DNA from: Acidimicrobiaceae bacterium
Lineage (GTDB): Bacteria; Actinomycetota; Acidimicrobiia; Acidimicrobiales; RAAP-2
Direction: 5' to 3'
NCBI GenBank assembly: GCA_027314705.1
Contig: DAHVAJ010000014.1
Coordinates: forward strand, 1 to 48,734
Length of the DNA stretch: 48,734 nt
In this document: in pieces, positions 32,486 through 40,818 of the stretch
Position numbering within the stretch: the first letter of the stretch is position 1
How the letters are laid out: each line of letters opens with the position of its first letter
Program-made: the position numbers and the translations under genes
Notes under the pieces: generated by a model
Databases searched by the model: none
The model's input: only the letters and a program-made list of their open reading frames with translations
What the model was told of the DNA's origin: nothing

Positions 32486-33223
32486 TCAGGACCGGTCCCC
32501 CGGCACGTCGCTCGGCAGGTGGGGCGTGCCGTCGCGCATCGGTGGGAAGGCGAAGGTGGCGGCCGTGGTGCCCCGGGTCACCGCGGTGATGTCCGCTTCG
32601 GGCAGCGTCTCGTTCTCGTCGTCGATGGTGAGCTCCCACCGGCAGTGGGGCGCCCGGTCGGCCGGCCTCCGGGGCGGCCGGTGGACGTGGCGGATGTGGG
32701 CCTTCGGATTGATGGCCTGGGCGGTGTAGTCGAAGGTGCCGTCTTCGATGTGGTGGCACATGCCGGTCACCATGCGGTCGCCCCAGGGCTCGGCGTCCAT
32801 CAGCGCCCCGCAGTAGGCGAGTTCGAAGAAGCCGTGGCGCTCGTCGACCACCTCGTAGCGGACGTCGAGGTAGTGGTGGGGGAAGCCGGGGTCGAGCTGG
32901 AGCACCTTGAAGATGGCTTCGACCCCGTCGCCTTCGATGCCCATGATCCGGCGGATGCGCTCGCCGTAGACGGGGCTCGCTCCACGCCACTCCTCGATGG
33001 CCAGACGTTGCACCTCCTCGAGGCCGTGGGACATCCCGATGGCCGCGCACATCGACCGGTCCAGGATGTGGACGGCTTGGGCGTACTCGCGGACCAGCCG
33101 GACCAGCGCGGTGCGCGAGAGGTCCTCGTAGCGGAGGTCGGCGCGGAAGGGCCCCGAGTAGTCGGGCAGGCCACCGCGGTCTGCCCCCGGGCCGGCCGGG
33201 GCGGGTCGGGTGGAGTCGGTCAT
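32486..33223 (-). CDS. Conserved protein heading the P450 operon, unrecognised
   Basis: The 245-residue protein has no signal peptide or membrane segment. Visible features are DLSRTALVRLVREYAQAVHI, LEEVQRLAIEEWRG, HHYLDVRYEVVDERHGFFEL, then YCGALMDAEPWGDRMVTGMC and HHIEDGTFDYTAQAINPKAH. The conserved-looking Cys/His in the last two suggest a metal or catalytic site, somewhat like L-2-amino-thiazoline hydrolase-type proteins. No function is assigned. It is the first gene of the minus operon and starts 8 nt after a TATAGT box, so it is probably read from a leaderless mRNA. Confidence 0.7.
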   Translation of the reverse strand: MTDSTRPAPAGPGADRGGLPDYSGPFRADLRYEDLSRTALVRLVREYAQAVHILDRSMCAAIGMSHGLEEVQRLAIEEWRGASPVYGERIRRIMGIEGDGVEAIFKVLQLDPGFPHHYLDVRYEVVDERHGFFELAYCGALMDAEPWGDRMVTGMCHHIEDGTFDYTAQAINPKAHIRHVHRPPRRPADRAPHCRWELTIDDENETLPEADITAVTRGTTAATFAFPPMRDGTPHLPSDVPGDRS

Positions 33224-33256
33224 GTGTCCAAACTATAGTCCAGACACTTGTCCGGA
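33224..33256. promoter_or_regulatory. Shared divergent promoter and TetR-like operator
   Basis: ACTATAGT (33232-33239) is its own complement and gives a TATAGT -10 box on each strand (minus 33237-33232, plus 33234-33239). The minus box is 8 nt from the start codon at 33223. Next to it lies the palindrome TCCAGACA-CT-TGTCCGGA (33239-33256; one mismatch). A third half-site, GTGTCC (33224-33229), flanks the other side; its GTGTC pairs with GACAC at 33243-33247. Half-sites (TGTCC/GGACA) on both sides of the -10 boxes are what a TetR protein would need to shut both operons. Confidence 0.7.
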
Positions 33257-33355
33257 TCCCGGGGTCGTCCCGGCCGTCCGGCGGGACGCCGTCGGCCACC
33301 GAGTCCGGCGGCGACCGGACGGCCCGGAGGCGGTCGCCGGGGAGAGGGAGGACCC

Positions 33356-34222
33356 GTGCCCGAAGACAGACCGACCGTCGGCGTGGTCGGCCTCGGGGCC
33401 ATCGGGTCCGGGGCGGCCACCAGCCTGGCCGCCGCCGGCCTGCCGCTCGTCGTGTGTGACGTCCGGCCGGAGGCGACCGGGGCGTTCGCCGACCGGGCCG
33501 AGGTGGCGGCCACGCCGGCGGCCCTGGCCGCCGGCTGCGACGTGGTCCTGATCGCCGTGGTCGACGACGCCCAGGTGCTCGAGGTCCTCGACGGGCCTGA
33601 CGGGGTGCTCGCCACGGCCGGGGCGGGCACCGCCGTGGTCGTGGTGAGCACCATCTCGCCGGCGTGCATCGCCGCCGTCGGTGGGCGCTCCGGTGCGGCG
33701 GGCGTGGCCGTCGTCGACTGCGGGGTGAGCGGCGGCCCGGCCGCCGCGGCCTCCGGCGACCTGGTCTGCATGGTGGGCGGTGACCCGGCGGTGGTGGCGC
33801 GGCTCGCCCCGGTCTTCGAGGCCATCGGCTCGCTGACCGTGACCATGGGCCCGTTCGGCACGGGGATGGCCGCCAAGCTGGCCCGCAATCTCATCCAGTA
33901 CGGCGGGTGGCTCGCCGCCTACGAAGGCCAGCGCCTGGCCGAGTCCTCCGGCGTCGAATTGGCCCGTCTGGCCCAGGTCGTCCGCGAGAGCGACAAGCGG
34001 ATCGGCGGAGCGGCGACCCTCATGTTCCGTGCCACGGTCGCTCCCTTCACCGATGCGGACGACGCCGGGCTCGTCGGGGCCATGCGCTCGGCCGCCACCC
34101 TGGCCCACAAGGACCTGCAGGCCGCGCTGGCCCTGGCCGACTCGCTCGGCGTCGACCTGCCGCTGGCGGCCATGGCCGACGCCCGCTGCGACGACGTCTT
34201 CGGCGTCGGGGGCGGGCGATGA
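33356..34222 (+). CDS. 3-hydroxyisobutyrate dehydrogenase-like NAD(P)-binding protein
   Basis: The 288-residue protein belongs to the 6-phosphogluconate/3-hydroxyisobutyrate dehydrogenase family. It shows the Rossmann motif VGVVGLGAIGSGAATSLA (about 8-25), the substrate motif DCGVSGGPAAAASG and the catalytic-lysine segment MGPFGTGMAAKLARN. It would oxidise a beta-hydroxy acid. GTG 33356 has GGAGAGGGAGG a few bases upstream. It is the first gene of the plus operon; in M. tuberculosis a similar protein (Rv0770, from memory) also belongs to the cyp51 neighbourhood. Confidence 0.87.
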   Translation: MPEDRPTVGVVGLGAIGSGAATSLAAAGLPLVVCDVRPEATGAFADRAEVAATPAALAAGCDVVLIAVVDDAQVLEVLDGPDGVLATAGAGTAVVVVSTISPACIAAVGGRSGAAGVAVVDCGVSGGPAAAASGDLVCMVGGDPAVVARLAPVFEAIGSLTVTMGPFGTGMAAKLARNLIQYGGWLAAYEGQRLAESSGVELARLAQVVRESDKRIGGAATLMFRATVAPFTDADDAGLVGAMRSAATLAHKDLQAALALADSLGVDLPLAAMADARCDDVFGVGGGR

Positions 34223-34277
34223 CCGGATCGGTGGGGCGGTCCCGACCGCGGGGCGCCGACCCGACGGAGGAGGAACG

Positions 34278-35753
34278 ATGACCCAGGCGATGGTGGTGAC
34301 GGGCGAGGAACGGCTGCTGGTCGACGGCGTCCTGCGGCCGGCTCGGTCAGGGCGGGTGTTCGAGACGCTCAACCCGGCGACCGAGGAGGTCCTCGGTGTG
34401 GCCGCCGACGGGGCCGCCGAGGACATGGACGAGGCGATTGCCGCGGCCCGCCAGGCGTTCGACGAGACGACCTGGTCGACCGACGTTGGCCACCGGGTGG
34501 CGTGCCTGCGCCAGCTCCGCGACGCCTTCGTGGACCACGCGGAGGAGCTCCGGGGCCTCACCGTGGCCGAGGCCGGCGCCCCCCTGTCCATGACCCACCA
34601 CGCCCAGCTCGACTCGCCGGTCGAATCGCTCGCCTGGGTGGCCGACCTGGCCGAGTCCTACGAGTGGGAGCGCGACCTCGGCGTGGCCGCGCCACTGGGC
34701 CTGCCCTCGCACCGCTGGATCCGCCGGGAGGCCACCGGGGTGGTCGGGGCGATCACCCCGTGGAACGTGCCCCACCAGATCAACCTGGCCAAGCTGGGTC
34801 CGGCCCTGGCGGCGGGCAACACCGTGGTGCTCAAGCCCGCGCCGGACACGCCGTGGTGCGCCACCGTGCTCGGCCGGCTCGTGGCCGAGGAGACCGACAT
34901 CCCACCGGGCGTGGTGAACGTCGTGGCGTCCTCCGACCATGCCCTCGGCGCACTGCTCGCCACCGACCGCCGGGTCGACCAGGTCAGCTTCACCGGGTCG
35001 ACGGCCACGGGGCGGAAGGTCATGGCCGCGGCGGCCGGGACGGTGAAGAAGGTGTTCTTGGAGCTCGGAGGCAAGTCGGCCTTCGTCGTGCTCGAGGACG
35101 CCGATCTGGCGGCCGCGTGCGCCACGGCGGCCTTCACCGTGGCCACCCACGCCGGGCAGGGGTGCGCCATCACCACCCGTCTGCTCGTCCCGCGTCGTCT
35201 CTTCGACGAGGCCGTCGAGGCCACGGCCAACGTGCTGGCCGGGCTGCCGGCGGCCGACCCCGTCGATCCGGGCACGGTCTGCGGTCCCCTCATCAGCGCC
35301 CGCCAGCGCGACCGGGTCGAGGGCTACCTCCGCCTCGCCGTCGAGGAGGGGGGCTCCTTCGTCTGCGGCGGTGGACGTCCCGACGGGCTCGACCGCGGGT
35401 ACTTCATCGAGCCGACCCTGGTGGTCGGCGTCCCCAACTCGGCCCGGGTGGCCCAGGAGGAGATCTTCGGTCCCGTGCTCTGCGTGATCCCCCACGACGG
35501 TGACGACGCCGCCGTCGCCCTGGCCAACGACTCGGCCTACGGTCTCTCTGGCTCCGTGTGGTCGCGCGACCGCGACCGGGCCATCGCCGTGGCCGGACGC
35601 ATCCGGACCGGCACCATCGGCGTGAACGGTGGCCTCTGGTTCAGTCCGGACGTACCCTTCGGCGGGTACCGCCAGTCCGGGGTGGGCCGGGAGTCCGGTG
35701 TGGCCGGCTTCGAGGAGTACCTCGAGACCAAGTCGCTGGCCGAGCCGGCCTGA
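34278..35753 (+). CDS. Aldehyde dehydrogenase
   Basis: The 491-residue NAD(P)-dependent aldehyde dehydrogenase has ITPWNVPHQ, VVLKPAPDTPW, SFTGSTATG (about 238-246), the general base in LELGGK (Glu262), the catalytic Cys296 in AGQGCAITT and EEIFGPVLCVI. ATG 34278 has GGAGGAGG upstream. It oxidises an aldehyde to an acid; given the P450s, the aldehyde may come from oxidised methyl groups. It corresponds in context to Rv0768 (aldA) opposite M. tuberculosis cyp51, as I recall. Confidence 0.94.
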   Translation: MTQAMVVTGEERLLVDGVLRPARSGRVFETLNPATEEVLGVAADGAAEDMDEAIAAARQAFDETTWSTDVGHRVACLRQLRDAFVDHAEELRGLTVAEAGAPLSMTHHAQLDSPVESLAWVADLAESYEWERDLGVAAPLGLPSHRWIRREATGVVGAITPWNVPHQINLAKLGPALAAGNTVVLKPAPDTPWCATVLGRLVAEETDIPPGVVNVVASSDHALGALLATDRRVDQVSFTGSTATGRKVMAAAAGTVKKVFLELGGKSAFVVLEDADLAAACATAAFTVATHAGQGCAITTRLLVPRRLFDEAVEATANVLAGLPAADPVDPGTVCGPLISARQRDRVEGYLRLAVEEGGSFVCGGGRPDGLDRGYFIEPTLVVGVPNSARVAQEEIFGPVLCVIPHDGDDAAVALANDSAYGLSGSVWSRDRDRAIAVAGRIRTGTIGVNGGLWFSPDVPFGGYRQSGVGRESGVAGFEEYLETKSLAEPA

Positions 35754-35775
35754 TGGGCGGAGAGAGGAGCGAGCG

Positions 35776-36171
35776 ATGAGCGCCACGGATGCCGGGCACC
35801 GCCGGGCCGAGGGACTGGCCAAGATGGAGGAGGTCTACGGGTTCTCCGTCGATCCCGCCACGGTCGAGGGCCCGTATGTCGACGCCACGGTCGACCACCT
35901 CTTCGGGGAGATCTGGACCCGGGACGCCCTCCCGGTCCGGGACCGCCGCATGGTCACCATCGGGGTGCTCGCCGCCCTCGGGCAGGCCGGCCTCCTCGAG
36001 ATCCAGTTCCGGTCGGCGCTGGCCAACGGCGAGCTCGACGAGGAGCAGGTCCGCGAGCTCGTGCTCCACCTGGCCCACTACGTCGGGTGGCCGCTGTCGA
36101 CCGGGGCCAACCAGGCGGCCGAGAAGGTCATCGCCCAGCGCCGGAAGGCGGAGGGGGAGGAGGGGGCATGA
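35776..36171 (+). CDS. Carboxymuconolactone decarboxylase family protein
   Basis: The 131-residue protein has the CMD signature: WTRDALPVRDRRMVTIGVLA, followed by ALANGELDEEQVRELVLHLA and HYVGWP. No Cys is present, so it is of the decarboxylase type rather than the AhpD peroxidase type with CxxC. The true gamma-carboxymuconolactone reaction is not implied; relatives in steroid and aromatic clusters are of unknown action. SD GAGAGGAG precedes the ATG, and the stop overlaps the next ATG (ATGA). Confidence 0.88.
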   Translation: MSATDAGHRRAEGLAKMEEVYGFSVDPATVEGPYVDATVDHLFGEIWTRDALPVRDRRMVTIGVLAALGQAGLLEIQFRSALANGELDEEQVRELVLHLAHYVGWPLSTGANQAAEKVIAQRRKAEGEEGA

Positions 36172-36959
36172 GCGCCGCACCGGCCGGCGCCGGGGACCCC
36201 ATGGTCCGGTTCGACTTCACCGGCAAGGTGGCCGTCGTCACCGGCGCGGGGGGTGGGATCGGCCAGGCCTACGCCGAGGCCCTCTCCGGTGCCGGGGCGT
36301 CGGTGGTGGTGGCGGACATCGCCGGCAAGCAGGCCGAGGCCGTTGCGGCCGCCATCGTGGCCGGGGGCGGCTCCGCCCTCGCCGCCTCGGTCGACGTGGC
36401 CGACCCGTCCTCGGCCGAGGCCATGGCCGCGCTGGCCGTGGCCGAGTTCGGCGGGATCGACTACCTGGTCAACAACGCGGCCATCTTCGGTGCCATGAAG
36501 CTCGACCTGCTCCTGACCGTCGACTGGTCCTATCTCGAGCGGTTCCTGGCCGTGAACATGCTGGGCGCGCTCAACTGCGTCCGAGCCTGCCACCCGGCCA
36601 TGGCGGCCCGGGGCGGCGGGGCCGTCGTCAACCAGTCGTCGACCGCCGCCTACCTCTACGCCGGCTTCTACGGCTTGGCCAAGGCGGGGGTCAACTCGAT
36701 CACCCAACAGCTGGCCCACGAGCTCGGTGGCCAGGGCATCCGGGTCAACGCCATCGCCCCCGGGCCCATCGACACCGAGGCATCCCGCACGGTGGTGCCG
36801 GAGGTCTTCCTGCAGCCGATACTCGCCGGGCTGGCCCTCAAGCGGCAGGGGTTGCCGGCCGACCTGGTCGGCACGTGCCTGTTCCTGCTCTCCGACGCCG
36901 CGAGCTGGATGACGGGGCACGTCGTCAACGTCGACGGCGGCCAGATCTTCCGGGCGTGA
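36168..36959 (+). CDS. Short-chain dehydrogenase/reductase
   Basis: The 263-residue SDR has the cofactor loop VTGAGGGIGQAYAEAL (about 21-36), ADIAGKQ, YLVNNAAIFG, the catalytic Ser in NQSST, and YGLAK (Tyr-x3-Lys). It ends with the usual WMTGHVVNVDGGQ. ATG 36168 overlaps the CMD stop and has a long G/A-rich ribosome binding site. It could act on a hydroxy-steroid-like or hydroxyacyl-CoA intermediate. Context equals that of Rv0769. Confidence 0.92.
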   Translation: MSAAPAGAGDPMVRFDFTGKVAVVTGAGGGIGQAYAEALSGAGASVVVADIAGKQAEAVAAAIVAGGGSALAASVDVADPSSAEAMAALAVAEFGGIDYLVNNAAIFGAMKLDLLLTVDWSYLERFLAVNMLGALNCVRACHPAMAARGGGAVVNQSSTAAYLYAGFYGLAKAGVNSITQQLAHELGGQGIRVNAIAPGPIDTEASRTVVPEVFLQPILAGLALKRQGLPADLVGTCLFLLSDAASWMTGHVVNVDGGQIFRA

Positions 36960-37720
36960 CCGCCGGACGGATCGAGCTCGAGACCGGGGACGGGGTCCTC
37001 CTGGTGGCCTTGGCCCGTCCCGAGGTCCGCAACGCCTTCGACGCGGCCATGTACCGGGCCGTGACCGACGCCCTCGCCGGTGCCCTGGCCGACGACGCCG
37101 TGCGGGCCGTGGTGCTCACCGGGCGGGGTCCGGCGTTCACCGCCGGACAGGACCTCCGCGAGATGGCGGTCATCGCCACCGGTGGGGCCGGACCCGACGC
37201 CGGGTCGGGCTTCCGCGGCCTCCTCGACGTCCTCGGGGCCTTCGACAAGCCGCTCCTCGCCGCCGTGCACGGGGTCGGGATGGGGCTCGGCTGCTCCCTC
37301 CTCGGCCACGTGGACCTGGTCCTGCTCGACGAGGACGCCCGGCTCAAGGTCCCCTTCGCCGAGCTCGGGGTGCCCCCCGAGGCGGCCAGCAGCTACCTCC
37401 TGCCGGCTCGCATGGGGTGGCAGCAGGCGTCCGCCGCACTCCTGGCGTCGGCGTGGATCTCGGCCGAACAGGCGGTGGCCTCCGGCCTCGCCCTCCGCAC
37501 CTGCCCAGCGGGGACGGTGCTGGACGCGACGATGGACCTCGCCCGGACCGTCGCCGCCCACCCCGCCCACGCCACCCGGGCCATCAAACAGCTCATGCTG
37601 GCGGCCCGCGGACCGCACGTGGCCGAGGCCCGGGCGAGAGAGGAGGCCGCCTTCGCCGCCCTCTTCGCCGATCCCGACCGGAACCCGGGGGCGGGACTGA
37701 CCGACGGGCTCGGGGGCTGA
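36956..37720 (+). CDS. Enoyl-CoA hydratase/isomerase family protein
   Basis: The 254-residue crotonase-fold protein begins LETGDGVLLVALARPEVRNA. It has the oxyanion-hole segments FTAGQDLREM (about 59-68) and AAVHGVGMGLGCSLLGHVDL (about 100-119), then FAELGVPPEAASSYLLPARM. The Glu of ELGVPPE sits where the catalytic glutamate is expected. It would hydrate or isomerise an enoyl-CoA in beta-oxidation-like side-chain or ring degradation. GTG 36956 overlaps the SDR stop (GTGA). Confidence 0.9.
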   Translation: MTAGRIELETGDGVLLVALARPEVRNAFDAAMYRAVTDALAGALADDAVRAVVLTGRGPAFTAGQDLREMAVIATGGAGPDAGSGFRGLLDVLGAFDKPLLAAVHGVGMGLGCSLLGHVDLVLLDEDARLKVPFAELGVPPEAASSYLLPARMGWQQASAALLASAWISAEQAVASGLALRTCPAGTVLDATMDLARTVAAHPAHATRAIKQLMLAARGPHVAEARAREEAAFAALFADPDRNPGAGLTDGLGG

Positions 37721-37725
37721 GCACC

Positions 37726-38583
37726 GTGCGCCTCGGGATCACCGCATTCCTCACCGACCGCGACATGGCCCCGGCCGACCTGGCCCGAGCGGTCGAGGCG
37801 CGTGGCTTCTCGTCCTTGTATCTCCCCGAGCACACGCACCTCCCGGTGCGGGCCGACGAGCCCCCGGCCCTCGTCGAGGGGGTCCGTGCCGACGACTACC
37901 GGCGCGGCCTCGACCCGCTGGTGGCCCTGGCCACGGCGGCCACCGTCACCTCCCGCCTGCACCTGGGCACCGGGGTCGTCCTCGCCGCCCAGCACGACCC
38001 CATCGTGCTGGCCAAACAGGTCGCCACCCTCGACCACCTGAGCGGCGGGCGGGTGGTGCTCGGGATCGGATTCGGCTGGAACCGGGACGAGGCGGCCGAT
38101 CACGGCCTCGAGTTCGGGGTGCGCCGGGCCGTGGCCCGGGAGCACGTCCTCTGCATGCAGGCCCTCTGGCGGGACGACCAGGCCGAGTTCCACGGCGAGC
38201 ACGTGGACCTCGGGCCCTCCTGGAGCTGGCCGAAGCCCGTCCGGCGGTCCGGGGTGCCGGTCCTGGTGGGTGGCGGGGCCCACGACTCGGTGTTTGCCGC
38301 CGCCGCCGAGTACGGGGACGGGTGGCTCCCCATCGGGGGTGCCGGGCTGGCCGAGGCCGTGCCCCGCCTCCGCCGGGCCTTCGAGGTGCGCGGGCGCGAC
38401 CCGGCCGCGGCCCGCGTGGTGCCGTTCGGGACGATCCCGACCGAGGCCAAACTCGAGCGCTACCGGGCCCTCGGGATCGACGAGGTCGTACTGCGGGTGC
38501 CCTCCGGGCCGGCCGAGGCCATGCTGGCCACGCTCGATGCCCATGCCGCCTTCCTGGCCCGGTTCGGGGACGACCGTGGCTGA
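37726..38583 (+). CDS. LLM-class F420-dependent oxidoreductase
   Basis: The 285-residue TIM-barrel protein shows LGITAFLTDRDM, GFSSLYLPEHTHLPV, LHLGTGVVLAAQHDPIVLAK, the phosphate-binding SGGRVVLGIGFGWNRDEAAD and VPVLVGGGAHDSVFAAAAEY. The EHTHLP and GFGWN-x-x-E motifs are typical of the F420-dependent subgroup in actinobacterial steroid and lipid clusters. The substrate is unknown; reduction of a conjugated double bond is plausible. GTG 37726 starts 5 nt after the hydratase stop. Confidence 0.9.
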   Translation: MRLGITAFLTDRDMAPADLARAVEARGFSSLYLPEHTHLPVRADEPPALVEGVRADDYRRGLDPLVALATAATVTSRLHLGTGVVLAAQHDPIVLAKQVATLDHLSGGRVVLGIGFGWNRDEAADHGLEFGVRRAVAREHVLCMQALWRDDQAEFHGEHVDLGPSWSWPKPVRRSGVPVLVGGGAHDSVFAAAAEYGDGWLPIGGAGLAEAVPRLRRAFEVRGRDPAAARVVPFGTIPTEAKLERYRALGIDEVVLRVPSGPAEAMLATLDAHAAFLARFGDDRG

Positions 38584-39298
38584 CGGCCCGTCGCGCCGGC
38601 CGGGCCGGCCGTGGAGCGGTGATGGGCGCGAGGAGCTTGCCGCCGCCGTCCGCCGGCTGATGGAGCTGACGGTCACGTCGGCACCGCCACCGGGCGTCCT
38701 GGCCGGGGTGGCAGCCGAGCTCGAGTCCGCGGCCGACCGTCTGGAGGCGGACGTCCCCGAGGAGGCGGGAGTGCCGGAGGGCCGTTTCGCCGAGCGGACC
38801 GTCGGGTCCGACGAGGTGGCGACCCTGGCTGCCGCCATGCCCTTCGACGTCATCATCGGCACGTGCAACCCGCTGGCCCCACCCATCGAGATCACCTTCG
38901 AACCGCCCCTGGCCCGGGGTCACGTGACCTTCGCGCCCACCTACGAGGGGGCGCCGGGGTGCGTGCACGGGGCGGCGCTCGCCGGCTCGTTCGACATCCT
39001 GCTCACCGCGGCCAACGTGCTGGCCGACGGGGCCGGTCCCACGGTGGAGCTCAGCATCCGCTACCTCCGCCCCACCCTGATCGGCGTGCCGTGCGAGTTC
39101 GAGTCCTGGGTCACCGAGCAGACCGATCGCCGGACACACAGTCGGGGCCGGCTGCTCCAGGACGGGGTCGTGACCGTCGAGGCGGTGGGGGAGTTCGCCC
39201 GGTTGGCCCGGTCCCGCATCGACGCCATGCACCGCCGTCCCGGGGACGCCGACGGCGGCACGAAGGAGCGCACTGCGGCCGGGCCGAGCGGTGCCTGA
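38576..39298 (+). CDS. Hotdog-fold (PaaI-like) thioesterase
   Basis: The 240-residue protein has an N-terminal helical part and a hotdog domain from about residue 90: CNPLAPPIEITFEPPLARGH, then TFAPTYEGAPGCVHGAALAG, SFDILLTAAN and VELSIRYLRPTLIGVPCEFE. The G-x-VHGG-like loop (GCVHGAALAG) is the acyl-CoA binding and catalytic region of PaaI-type thioesterases. It probably releases CoA from an acyl intermediate of the pathway. GTG 38576 overlaps the end of the LLM gene by 8 bp. It is the last gene of the plus operon. Confidence 0.85.
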   Translation: MADGPSRRPGRPWSGDGREELAAAVRRLMELTVTSAPPPGVLAGVAAELESAADRLEADVPEEAGVPEGRFAERTVGSDEVATLAAAMPFDVIIGTCNPLAPPIEITFEPPLARGHVTFAPTYEGAPGCVHGAALAGSFDILLTAANVLADGAGPTVELSIRYLRPTLIGVPCEFESWVTEQTDRRTHSRGRLLQDGVVTVEAVGEFARLARSRIDAMHRRPGDADGGTKERTAAGPSGA

Positions 39299-39333
39299 GC
39301 CGAGCTCGCCTCCCGAGGCGCTGCGGAGTTCTC

Positions 39334-39358
39334 TAGAGTCGGGGCACCGGGCGGTGCC
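39334..39358 (+). promoter_or_regulatory. -10 box and leader hairpin of the solute-binding protein gene
   Basis: TAGAGT (39334-39339) is a good -10 box. It is followed at once by the hairpin GGCACC-GGGC-GGTGCC (39343-39358), which would sit at the very 5' end of the mRNA and may stabilise it, or may end the upstream operon. The leader to the GTG start is about 67 nt. Confidence 0.45.
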
Positions 39359-39412
39359 GGGGGAACGGGTCGCGGACCCGTCGGGACCGCTGCCTATGAA
39401 GGGGGAGACATC

Positions 39413-40759
39413 GTGACGCATTCCGTCCGTCCGCGTCTGCATCGGCGGTGGGGGAGGGCACGCGCCGTCGGCGTGCTGGCCGTAGCCGTGGTCATCCCGC
39501 TCGCCGCCTGCTCGTCGACGACCGGCGCGCCGGCGGGTTCGGGGCCGTCCCCGGCCACCGGCTCGTCCAACGGCTCGCCGGTCAAGGAGCCCCCGATCCC
39601 GGCGTCGGCCTTCCAGGACACGACCGGCCTCACCGGCTCCACCGTCACGGTCGGCAACATCTCGACCCTCTTCGCCGGTCTGTTCAAGGGTGCCGACGTG
39701 GGCACCGAGGCCTACGCCGCCTATGTCAACGCCCAGGGCGGGGTCGACGGCCGGCGGATCGTCGTCGATTCGTACGACGACGGGTACCAGGGCGGGCCCA
39801 ACAAGCAGGAGACCCAGGCGGCCGTGGCCAAGGACTTCGCCCTGGTGGGCGGGTTCTCCCTCCAGGACAACTTCGGTGGCACCGTCCTGGCCGCCAATCC
39901 CGGGGTCCCCAACGTCACCGTCTCCCTCGACGACGCCACCGCCAACCTGCCCAACACCTTCAGCCCCGATCCGGCAGCCCACGGCTGGCCGCTCGGCCCA
40001 CTCGCCTACTTCCAGTCCAAGTTTCCTGCCGCGGTGACCAAGGCCGGCGCCCTCGTGGCCGATCAGCCGTCGGCCATCTCCAAGTGGAACGACGAGAAGG
40101 CCACCATGGAACATCTCGGCTACAAGGTCGTCTACGACAACCAGTTCGACATCACCCAGGTCGACTTCACGCAGAATGTCGTGGCCATGCGGAACGCAGG
40201 GGTCAAGATCCTCTTCATCGAGCAGATGCCCCAGAACTATGCGGCCGCAGTGATCAAGGACCTCGACCGTCAGAATTTCCATCCGATCGTCGTGCTCGGT
40301 GCGTCGACCTACAGCGAGGCGCTCGTCCCGAACGCCGGCGGGGCGGCAGCCATCGACGGCGCCTATCTCGAGCAACCGACCTCCCTCTTCCTCGGCGAGG
40401 ATGCCTCGGCGATCCCGGCGGTCAGCACCTTCCTCACCTGGGTGCAGAAGGTGGCGCCGGGATTCAAGCCCGACCTGTACACGCTCTTCGGCTGGGTCTC
40501 TGCCGAGCTGTTCGCCCAAGCGCTGCGCACGGCCGGTCCCCATCCCACCCGTGGTTCGGTCCTCCAAGCCCTCCGCGGCATCACGACGTTCTCGGGCAAC
40601 AACCTCATCGCCCCGGCCAATCCGGCAGGCAAGATCCCGGCCAACTGCTACGTGATCGCCCGCATCACGAACGGCAAGTTCCAGCGGCTCGACGACCCGC
40701 CAACCACCGGTCCGACCCACGGCTACCGCTGCGACCAGCCCTACTACTACACCAAGTGA
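39413..40759 (+). CDS. Branched-chain amino acid-type ABC transporter solute-binding lipoprotein
   Basis: The 448-residue precursor has Arg residues, a hydrophobic core and the lipobox PLAACS with Cys33 for lipid attachment. A Ser/Gly/Pro linker follows, then a Leu/Ile/Val-binding-type periplasmic fold: VTVGNISTLFAGLFKGADVG, AYAAYVNAQGGVDGRRI, VDSYDDGYQ and VKILFIEQMPQNYAAAVIKD. No permease or ATPase of a Liv system is nearby, so it is an orphan binding protein that may feed a distant transporter. Uptake of the island's substrate is a reasonable guess. GTG 39413 has GGGGGAG 5-6 nt upstream. Confidence 0.88.
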   Translation: MTHSVRPRLHRRWGRARAVGVLAVAVVIPLAACSSTTGAPAGSGPSPATGSSNGSPVKEPPIPASAFQDTTGLTGSTVTVGNISTLFAGLFKGADVGTEAYAAYVNAQGGVDGRRIVVDSYDDGYQGGPNKQETQAAVAKDFALVGGFSLQDNFGGTVLAANPGVPNVTVSLDDATANLPNTFSPDPAAHGWPLGPLAYFQSKFPAAVTKAGALVADQPSAISKWNDEKATMEHLGYKVVYDNQFDITQVDFTQNVVAMRNAGVKILFIEQMPQNYAAAVIKDLDRQNFHPIVVLGASTYSEALVPNAGGAAAIDGAYLEQPTSLFLGEDASAIPAVSTFLTWVQKVAPGFKPDLYTLFGWVSAELFAQALRTAGPHPTRGSVLQALRGITTFSGNNLIAPANPAGKIPANCYVIARITNGKFQRLDDPPTTGPTHGYRCDQPYYYTK

Positions 40760-40802
40760 CCCGGTCCCCGGTCTGAGCGGGGGCGGGTCCGTCCGGAGGT
40801 CG

Positions 40803-40808
40803 TAGGCT
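40803..40808 (+). promoter_or_regulatory. -10 box of the SRAP gene
   Basis: TAGGCT lies 10 nt before ATG 40819; no ribosome binding site is seen between, so the mRNA is nearly leaderless. Confidence 0.4.
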
Positions 40809-40818
40809 CCGGATCGTC

